A DNA stretch of 64,000 bases from Achromobacter arsenitoxydans SY8 (GTDB lineage Bacteria; Pseudomonadota; Gammaproteobacteria; Burkholderiales; Burkholderiaceae_B), in assembly GCF_000236785.1 (NCBI RefSeq), contig NZ_AGUF01000075.1:1-64000 (forward strand), given 5' to 3'. The notes beneath the pieces were generated by a model. The model worked only from the letters and a program-made list of their open reading frames with translations, did no database searches and was not told the origin of the DNA. The position numbers and the translations under genes were made by a program. Below, one piece after another: positions 58,581 through 64,000 of this stretch. Numbering within the stretch: position 1 is the first letter of the stretch; every line of letters begins with the position of its first letter.

Positions 58581-58641
58581 GTCAGGACTCTCTTGAAGTT
58601 GAGTGTGCGGCCATGCTAACCCAGCGCCGGGCCATTTTCCG

Positions 58642-59634
58642 TTAATCCCCTTCGCTGAGCAGGCGCAGGCCCACCAGGGGATAGCGCGTCTCCTGGGTAT
58701 TCCAGTTGCGGTACGACGAACGGGTGTACAGCGCCCACGTGTGCCAGGAGCCGCCGCGCCGGACGCGCACGTTGCCGGTGGCCGGGCCCTGCGGGTCGTC
58801 GACGGGGGAGCGCGCGTAGTAGTCCTCGCCATACCAGTCCGCCACCCATTCCCAGGCGTTGCCGTGCATGTCGTACAGGCCGAATGCATTGGGGCTGTAG
58901 CTGGCGACGGGCGCCGTGAACGTGTTGCCGTCGTGGCGGACCGAGGCGTAGGGCTGCCATTTGGGCCACAGCGGCTGGGCGTCGGCGTCGAAGCCGTTGC
59001 CGACGTCGGGCATGGCCGCCGGGTCGTCGCCGTTCTGGTAGCGGGTGCGTGTGCCGGCGCGGCAGGCGTATTCCCATTCGGCCTCGGTGGGCAGGCGGTA
59101 GACGCGGCCTTCTTTCTGGGTCAGCCAGCGCGCCAGCGCGGTGGCGTCGTTCCAGCTGATGTTCACGACCGGATGGTCGTCGCCCTGCGCAAAGCCCGGA
59201 TTGCGCCAGGAGTAGCGGCGGTCGCGGCCTTCGAAGGCGTCGCCGCTCTGGGATTTTTCCGGATCGTAGGCGGCGTTGTAGCCGTAGCCGCCGGTGCCGT
59301 CGGCTTCGGATTCCGGGACATAGCCGGACGCTTCGATGAAGCGCCGGAACTGGCCCACGGTGACTTCGGTGCGTTCAAGGTAGAACGGCCGGGTGATGCG
59401 CACGGTGTGCACGGGCGCCTCGTCGAACAGCTGTGCGAACCGGTCAGCCGGATACTGCGGATAGGCGGCGGCCAGTGTGTCGGGCGCTTCGTCGCTGCCC
59501 ATCTGGAACGTGCCGGCGGGCACGCGCACGAAGGTCATGCCCAGCGAATTTTCGAACTGGACGGGCGGTTCCGCGGCGAGGGCGGCCGCCGGCAGCAGGG
59601 CGCAGAGCAGGACCAGGGCAGTGCAGGGTCGCAT
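58642..59634 (-). CDS. exported SUMF1/FGE-like protein lacking catalytic cysteines
   Basis: A 330-residue periplasmic protein with a signal peptide (PCTALVLLCALLPAAALA). FYLERTEVTVGQFRRFIEAS, VYRLPTEAEWEYACRAGTRT, GLYDMHGNAWEWVADWYGED and RRGGSWHTWALYTRSSYRNW are the formylglycine-generating enzyme (SUMF1) fold. True FGE uses a Cys pair near the C-terminus; here those positions have no Cys. It is therefore not a sulfatase activator and probably serves another role. No sulfatase is nearby. Confidence 0.88.
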   Translation of the reverse strand: MRPCTALVLLCALLPAAALAAEPPVQFENSLGMTFVRVPAGTFQMGSDEAPDTLAAAYPQYPADRFAQLFDEAPVHTVRITRPFYLERTEVTVGQFRRFIEASGYVPESEADGTGGYGYNAAYDPEKSQSGDAFEGRDRRYSWRNPGFAQGDDHPVVNISWNDATALARWLTQKEGRVYRLPTEAEWEYACRAGTRTRYQNGDDPAAMPDVGNGFDADAQPLWPKWQPYASVRHDGNTFTAPVASYSPNAFGLYDMHGNAWEWVADWYGEDYYARSPVDDPQGPATGNVRVRRGGSWHTWALYTRSSYRNWNTQETRYPLVGLRLLSEGD

Positions 59635-59730
59635 GGTGTCTGAACGGGCAGGGTGTGAAGGTGCGCAATAGTAGGGCCGCCGCGTGCGGGCCGCCAGACG
59701 CGGGGAACCCTCATGCCGGAAGCGCTGCGG

Positions 59731-60594
59731 TCAGGACGGCGCTTTCTGCCGGTCCAGCCATTGCCGCGGGGACGCGCCGATCTTCTGGCTGAAGACGCGC
59801 GATAGCGCCGAGGCGTTCGCGTAGCCCAGCTCCAAGGCGATCGTCTTGACCGCCTGGCCGTCGCGCAGGCGCGACTGGGCCAGCGCCAGGCGCCAGTCCG
59901 CCAGGTAGTCCGCGGGAGGCTGGCCGACCAGGTCTTTGAAGGCGGCGGCAAAGGCGCTGCGCGACATGCCGGCCCGGGCAGCCAGATCGGCAAGGCTCCA
60001 CGGCGCGCCGGGCGCTTCATGCATGGCGACCAGCGCGCGGGCCAGGCGCGGATCGGACAGCCCGGTCATGACGCCGACCTGGATGCCGGCTTCTTCGGCG
60101 TGGTCGATCAGCCAGCGCAGTAACTGGATCAGCACCACTTCGAACAGGCGGTCCGCCAGCAGCCGCTGGCCGCAGCGCACCTGTTCCGTTTCGGCGAAGA
60201 GCAGCCCCAGGGCCTGTTCCAGGCCGCCGACGCGCGCCAGCGGCAGCGCGATCAGGGGCGGCAGCGCGCGCACCAGCGGGTGGCGGTCGCCGCCGTCGAA
60301 GTGCAGGGTGGCGCAGGTGAAGTCCGACCCGTCCTGCGGCGGGTTGTGGAATTCGTGGTGCACCGGGCGCGGGTAGAAGAGCAGGGTCGGCTCGGCCACG
60401 CGCAGCCGGCGGGGCAGGCCGCTGCCCGGACGGTGCCCGACTTCCATGTCGCCGCGCCGCAGCACGTGCAGGAAGCCGCGGCCGGGTTCCGGGGCGAACC
60501 GGTTCAGGCCGCACAGCGGGCCCGCATGGAAAAGCTGCGCGCGCACGCGGAACCGCTCCAGCAGGGGGGACAGGCGATCTATCGAAGTCGTCAT
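59731..60594 (-). CDS. AraC-family regulator (cupin_6 type)
   Basis: A 287-residue regulator. The N-terminal half (residues 10-170) is a cupin_6-like sensor (RPVHHEFHNPPQDGSDFTCA, AETEQVRCGQRLLADRLFEV). The C-terminal HTH pair is ADLAARAGMSRSAFAAAFKD and IALELGYANASALSRVFSQK. ATG 60594 is divergent from an AhpD-like gene. The spacer holds a direct repeat fitting AraC-type binding, so that gene is the likely target. Confidence 0.88.
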   Translation of the reverse strand: MTTSIDRLSPLLERFRVRAQLFHAGPLCGLNRFAPEPGRGFLHVLRRGDMEVGHRPGSGLPRRLRVAEPTLLFYPRPVHHEFHNPPQDGSDFTCATLHFDGGDRHPLVRALPPLIALPLARVGGLEQALGLLFAETEQVRCGQRLLADRLFEVVLIQLLRWLIDHAEEAGIQVGVMTGLSDPRLARALVAMHEAPGAPWSLADLAARAGMSRSAFAAAFKDLVGQPPADYLADWRLALAQSRLRDGQAVKTIALELGYANASALSRVFSQKIGASPRQWLDRQKAPS

Positions 60595-60602
60595 GACGAG
60601 CC

Positions 60603-60647
60603 TGGACGAATAGATATGAAGTGTGGACGATAAGTATCCAATATAAC
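60603..60647 (+). promoter_or_regulatory. AraC-type direct repeats and -10 of the AhpD-like gene
   Basis: TGGACGAATAGATAT (60603) and TGGACGATAAGTATC (60624) form a direct repeat with a 21-base period, two turns of the helix, as used by AraC-family dimers. TATAAC at 60642-60647 is a fitting -10 with no good -35, which suggests activator-dependent transcription of the gene at 60729. Confidence 0.65.
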
Positions 60648-60728
60648 TCCGGCCGCGAACATACTGACGCAAAGGCAGACGGCAACCGCCAGCAGCCTTG
60701 TCCCTAACCTCAATGAAAGGAAATCATC

Positions 60729-61271
60729 ATGTCCCGCGTACCGCTTATCGACACTTCCGTTGCCCCCGCCGCCAGCAAGGGCCTGCTTGACCAGATCCAC
60801 GGCGCCTTCGGCGCGACGCCCAACATGTTCCGCGCCGTGGCGAATTCGCCGGCCGCCCTCAAGAGCATGTGGGCATCTTTTGGCGCGCTGGGCGGCGGCG
60901 TGCTGCCGGCCCAGCTGGGCGAAAAGATCGCCGTCGCCGTGGCCGACAGCAACCGCTGCGAATACTGCCTGGCCGCGCATACCGCGCTGGGCAGGAAGGC
61001 CGGCGCCAGCGCCGCGGAGATGGCGGCCGCCCAGGCGGGCCGTGCCGACGATCCGCAGACCGCCGCCGCGCTGGATTTCGCGCTCAAGCTGGTGCGCCAG
61101 CATGGCCAGGTGGGCGACGGCGACGTGGCGGCGCTGCGCGCGGCCGGATTCAACGACGAGCAGATCGTCGAGATCGTGGCGCATGTCGCCCTGAACCTGT
61201 TCACCAACTATGTGAACGTGGCCTTCAACGTGCCGGTGGATTTTCCCCGCGTGCAACTGCGTGCGGCGTGA
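60729..61271 (+). CDS. AhpD-like carboxymuconolactone decarboxylase family protein
   Basis: A 180-residue all-helical protein of the CMD/AhpD superfamily. RCEYCLAAHTALGRKAGASA holds the redox motif C-x2-C (EYC-L-A-AH with the preceding C) and the conserved His. The flanking motifs GAFGATPNMFRAVANSPAAL and FTNYVNVAFNVPVDFP are typical of AhpD-like oxidoreductases. It probably acts in peroxide or organic hydroperoxide defence or aromatic breakdown. It is divergent from, and probably activated by, the AraC regulator. Confidence 0.9.
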   Translation: MSRVPLIDTSVAPAASKGLLDQIHGAFGATPNMFRAVANSPAALKSMWASFGALGGGVLPAQLGEKIAVAVADSNRCEYCLAAHTALGRKAGASAAEMAAAQAGRADDPQTAAALDFALKLVRQHGQVGDGDVAALRAAGFNDEQIVEIVAHVALNLFTNYVNVAFNVPVDFPRVQLRAA

Positions 61272-61344
61272 GCCAGCGCAGCGCTGACGCTGGCGCGGAA
61301 CCCCGGTGTCAGGACGGGGCGGGCCAGGGGGCGTTGACGGCTCC

Positions 61345-62004
61345 CTAGCCCGCCTTGCGGATCGTGAAGTTGATGCGCACGCTGCCCAGTTGCGGGTGCG
61401 GCAGGTCTTGCAGCGGCATCACGCCGTGATAGCGCAGCCGGTCCACGCCGCCCCAGACGACGACGTCGCCATGAAACAGCGGCACGCGCTCGGCGCGGTC
61501 GGCGCGCGCGTCGCCGCCGAAGAGGAACATGGCCGGCATCCCCAGCGACACGGACACGATGGGCGCGGCGTAGTCGCGCTCATTCCTGTCCTGGTGCAGA
61601 GACAGGCGCGATCCCGGTTCGTAGCGGTTGACCAGGCAGGCGTCCGGCGCAAATCCCGGAAATCCGGCCTCGGCGGCGGCGTCGGCCGCCAGGCGCAGGA
61701 ACGACTGCGGCATGGCGGGCCAGGGCTGGCCGGACTGCGGATCAATGCGGCTGTAGCGATAGCCGCGGGCGTCGGTCGTCCAGCCCAAGCCGCCGCAGTT
61801 GGTCAGCGCCACCGACATGGTGTAGCCCCCGGGCGTCTCCATGTGGCGGAACGGCGCCTGAGCCGTCACCGCGTCCACCCCGGCCAGCAGCTCATCGACC
61901 ACAGGCAGCGCGTAGCCGCGCAGGACGACGGCTTGCGGGCCGAGCGCCACGCGTCCGTGCTGGACGGGATCATCGCCGCCAAAGAGGTCCAGGGTGCAAG
62001 CCAT
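61345..62004 (-). CDS. alkB: alkylated-DNA repair dioxygenase AlkB
   Basis: A 219-residue 2-oxoglutarate/Fe(II) dioxygenase that oxidises 1-methyladenine and 3-methylcytosine back to the normal bases. LVNRYEPGSRLSLHQDRNER has the HxD pair, LRYHGVMPL has the distal His, and VRINFTIRKA has the RxNxTxR motif binding 2-oxoglutarate. The length equals E. coli AlkB. It starts one base after the stop of the upstream oxygenase gene, so they form an operon with the phospholipase D-type gene further upstream. Any link among the three is unknown. Confidence 0.95.
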   Translation of the reverse strand: MACTLDLFGGDDPVQHGRVALGPQAVVLRGYALPVVDELLAGVDAVTAQAPFRHMETPGGYTMSVALTNCGGLGWTTDARGYRYSRIDPQSGQPWPAMPQSFLRLAADAAAEAGFPGFAPDACLVNRYEPGSRLSLHQDRNERDYAAPIVSVSLGMPAMFLFGGDARADRAERVPLFHGDVVVWGGVDRLRYHGVMPLQDLPHPQLGSVRINFTIRKAG

Positions 62005-62005
62005 G

Positions 62006-62719
62006 TCAGAGCGCGTCGTGGAAGATGATGCCCAGCGTGTGGCGGCGGCCCGTGCGCAGCTCGCTCACGCCATGGCGCATCGCCGCCTTGCGCCAGCCGC
62101 GCACGCCGGGCACGGGGCGCTGGTTGACGGTGAACACCAGCGCGTCGCCCTGCCGCAGGGGCAGGACATCGGCCCGCTGTTCGCGGCTGCCGGTTTCCGT
62201 CATGACGAATTCGCCGCCGGTGAAATCCTCGCCGGGACGCGACAGAAGCACCGCCACCTGCAGGGGGAACACGTGTTCGCCGTACAGGTCCTGGTGCAGG
62301 CAGTTGTAGTCGCCCGGCCCGTATTGCAGGATGAGCGGCGTGGGCCGCCGCTGGCCGGCCGCGTGGCAGCGCGCCAGGAATGCGGCGTGGTCTGCGGGAT
62401 ACTGCGCGGCGATGCCCATCTGCCGGTTCCAGCGATTGGCGATCGGCGCCAGGCGCGGGTACAGGGCGCTGCGCAGGTCTTGCAGCAGGCCGGGCAGGGG
62501 ATAGCGGAAATACTTGTACTCGCCGCGGCCAAAGCCGTGGCGCGCCATTACTACCCGGCTGCGGTAGCGGTCTTCGTCCGGGTAGGCGGCGGACAGGGCC
62601 GCGCAGTCGCCGGCGGGAAGCAGGCCGGGCAGGATGGTGCTGCCGTGGGCGTCGAGCTCCACGGCGGCGCGGATCCAGTCTTGCTGGCTGATAAGGGCTT
62701 CGGCGGGCGCCAGGGTCAT
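62006..62719 (-). CDS. 2OG-Fe(II) oxygenase
   Basis: A 237-residue oxygenase with an intact facial triad: YNCLHQDLYGEHVFPLQVAV (HxD) and KAAMRHGVSELRTGRRHTLG (distal His and the 2-oxoglutarate Arg). FTGGEFVMTETGSREQRADV is typical of the family. The substrate is unknown; similar proteins are often annotated near alkB. It is separated by a single base from alkB and by 75 bases from the upstream phospholipase D-type gene. It is the closest relative in this window of the Gln variant at 53.1 kb. Confidence 0.88.
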   Translation of the reverse strand: MTLAPAEALISQQDWIRAAVELDAHGSTILPGLLPAGDCAALSAAYPDEDRYRSRVVMARHGFGRGEYKYFRYPLPGLLQDLRSALYPRLAPIANRWNRQMGIAAQYPADHAAFLARCHAAGQRRPTPLILQYGPGDYNCLHQDLYGEHVFPLQVAVLLSRPGEDFTGGEFVMTETGSREQRADVLPLRQGDALVFTVNQRPVPGVRGWRKAAMRHGVSELRTGRRHTLGIIFHDAL

Positions 62720-62794
62720 GATTGCGGGAAAACGGTAAGGGCCAGACCCAGTCTACGCCTTGCGCGCGGGCCGGCCACTCCGCTTGTTGCTCGG

Positions 62795-64000
62795 CTACAG
62801 CAGGGGTTCCAGCGGCAGCATCGACGCGAACCACACCGTTATCCGCTGCCACACGTTGGCGCCCGGCTCGCGGTCGTACCGGATGGTCTTGCCGTCGCGC
62901 TGTTCCAGCCAGTAGAGCTTGCCCATGTCGTCCAGCCGGACCTGATAGGCGGTGCGCAGCACGTCCTGGTCGAACGCGTCGGCGATGTGCCTGGCCAGCG
63001 TGGGGCTGTCGATGACGAAGCCGAGTTCGGTATTGAGCTGCGCGGAACGCGGGTCGAAATTGAATGAGCCCACGAAGACCCGCTGGCCGTCCACGGCAAA
63101 GGTCTTGGCGTGCAGGCTCGACCCCGAGCTGCCGAAGGGGCCCAGGCTCTTGTTGCGCTCGGCGCCCTGCGCCATGCGCTTCATTTCGTAGAGTTCCACG
63201 CCGGCGGCCAGCAGGTCCTTGCGGCGCTTGGCGTAGCCGGAATGCACGATGGCCACGTCGGTGGCTTCCAGCGCGTTGGTCAGGACCCGCACCCTGACGC
63301 CGTTGCGGGCCATTTTCGCGAAGGCCTGCGTGCCGCTCGCGGTGGGCACGAAATAGGGCGACACCAGCGCCAGGTCGGCGGCGGGCACGCCCAGGATTTC
63401 GTGCAGCTGATGCGGCAGCGTCGCTTCGCGCGGCGCGGTGCCGAGGGTCTTGCGGGGATCGTCGCTGACCATCCGCGTCGTCGCCCATTCCAGGCTGAGC
63501 TCGCCTTGCAGCAGCTGGCGGATGAAGGGCAGTTCCCGCATGGCTTCGGCGTAGGCCGCGGCTTCGGGCGATTGCTCGACGCTGGCGGCGTCGGCCTCCA
63601 GTACTTCGAGTTCATGGGGAACGGCCTTCTTGAGCAGGCCCGCCACCGGATAGGCCGAATCGCTGCTCCAGTAGCGGTCGAAATCCGACGAGACGTCGCT
63701 GACCGCCGCGCCGATGGCCAGGACGTCCAGGTCCGTGAACAGCACGCCGTCGGTTGCGCCGAAGTATTCGTCGCCGATGTTGCGGCCGCCGATGATCGTA
63801 GCCTGGTTGTCCGCCGTGAAGGACTTGTTGTGCATGCGGCGGTTCAGGCGGCTGAAGTCCGTCAGGTAGCCCAGCGTCTTGGGCCAGCGCACCGTGAACG
63901 GGTTGTACAGCCGCACCTCGATGTTCGGGTGGCCGTCCAGCGCGGACAGCGTCTGGTCCAGCCCCGAGGTGCCGTTGTCGTCCAGCAGCAGGCGCACCCG
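62795..64000 (-). CDS. phospholipase D-family (cardiolipin synthase-like) protein, 5' end cut
   Basis: The visible part has about 400 residues, and its start lies outside the window. Two HKD motifs are present: MHNKSFTADNQATIIGGRNI and LHAKTFAVDGQRVFVGSFNF (H-x-K-x4-D, then a G-rich turn). This is the transphosphatidylase fold of cardiolipin synthases and related phospholipases D. The complete protein is probably about 500 residues or more, as in the ClsC/YmdC-like group. It may head the operon with the oxygenase and alkB. Confidence 0.9.
   Translation of the reverse strand, partial: RVRLLLDDNGTSGLDQTLSALDGHPNIEVRLYNPFTVRWPKTLGYLTDFSRLNRRMHNKSFTADNQATIIGGRNIGDEYFGATDGVLFTDLDVLAIGAAVSDVSSDFDRYWSSDSAYPVAGLLKKAVPHELEVLEADAASVEQSPEAAAYAEAMRELPFIRQLLQGELSLEWATTRMVSDDPRKTLGTAPREATLPHQLHEILGVPAADLALVSPYFVPTASGTQAFAKMARNGVRVRVLTNALEATDVAIVHSGYAKRRKDLLAAGVELYEMKRMAQGAERNKSLGPFGSSGSSLHAKTFAVDGQRVFVGSFNFDPRSAQLNTELGFVIDSPTLARHIADAFDQDVLRTAYQVRLDDMGKLYWLEQRDGKTIRYDREPGANVWQRITVWFASMLPLEPLL

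Noticed and set aside
1-64000. tRNA, rRNA, CRISPR arrays, insertion sequences, prophage or integrase genes.
   Set aside because: I looked for tRNA-like 3' ends, regular repeats, transposase motifs and terminal inverted repeats by eye and found none. A computed scan (tRNAscan, CRISPR finder, ISfinder) would be decisive.

Overview
The window reads as a stretch of chromosome from a high-GC betaproteobacterium, most probably an Alcaligenaceae member of the Achromobacter/Bordetella type. That placement is an inference. It rests on strongly GC-biased codon use, dense short operons, a Gram-negative general porin, a cyoABCD bo3-type oxidase next to a divergent MFS transporter, a type VI secretion (T6SS) cargo cluster and two FecI/FecR/TonB-receptor systems. 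I saw no rRNA, tRNA, CRISPR array, insertion sequence or integrase. No gene-free gap exceeds about 260 bases. Layout: 1-9.1 kb is a T6SS cargo island: a sigma-54 promoter, hcp, vgrG, a DUF4123 adaptor, a large VasX/BTH_I2691-like membrane-active effector, two tandemly duplicated membrane proteins that are the likely immunity genes, and a PAAR tip. 9.1-18.9 kb holds housekeeping and stress genes: a metallophosphoesterase, a LprI-like protein, 3-methyladenine glycosylase, a MarR-GNAT fusion with a well-formed operator-promoter, a GvpU-like/pentapeptide pair, a WYL regulator divergent from a glutathione transferase, an exported ParB-like lipoprotein, an ankyrin protein and a porin. 19.1-22.5 kb is an NAD salvage unit: NrtR, a PRPP synthetase paralogue and nicotinamide phosphoribosyltransferase. 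22.5-27.5 kb is cyoABCD plus SURF1 on the minus strand. 27.7-30.1 kb has an MFS transporter and a class II deacetylase-like enzyme. 30.3-34.4 kb and 48.9-53.0 kb are two sigma/anti-sigma/TonB-receptor iron-uptake systems, each preceded by a Fur-box-like site. 34.4-48.9 kb is mixed: exported proteins of unknown function, NhaR and TerC, trans-aconitate methyltransferase, a NimR/NimT-like pair, a protealysin-like M4 protease with its emfourin-type inhibitor, a 38-residue membrane peptide translationally coupled to a band-7 protein, and a PTS EIIC-EAL fusion. 53-64 kb carries three 2-oxoglutarate/Fe(II) oxygenases (one is AlkB, one has lost the distal iron-binding histidine), two short-chain dehydrogenases (one without the usual catalytic lysine), MgtC, a cupin, two AraC regulators, a VOC protein, a SUMF1-like protein, an AhpD-like protein and a phospholipase D-type enzyme cut by the window end. 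Working together: the T6SS island should deliver a pore-forming-type toxin while the duplicated membrane genes protect the producer. NrtR should couple NAD level to nicotinamide salvage through an operator over its target promoter. The two iron systems sense a ferric-siderophore at the outer membrane and signal inward. The most unusual items are the immunity-gene duplication that copied the 3' end of the toxin gene, the EIIC-EAL fusion, the MarR-GNAT operator-promoter, and the HxD...Q oxygenase beside a TonB receptor.
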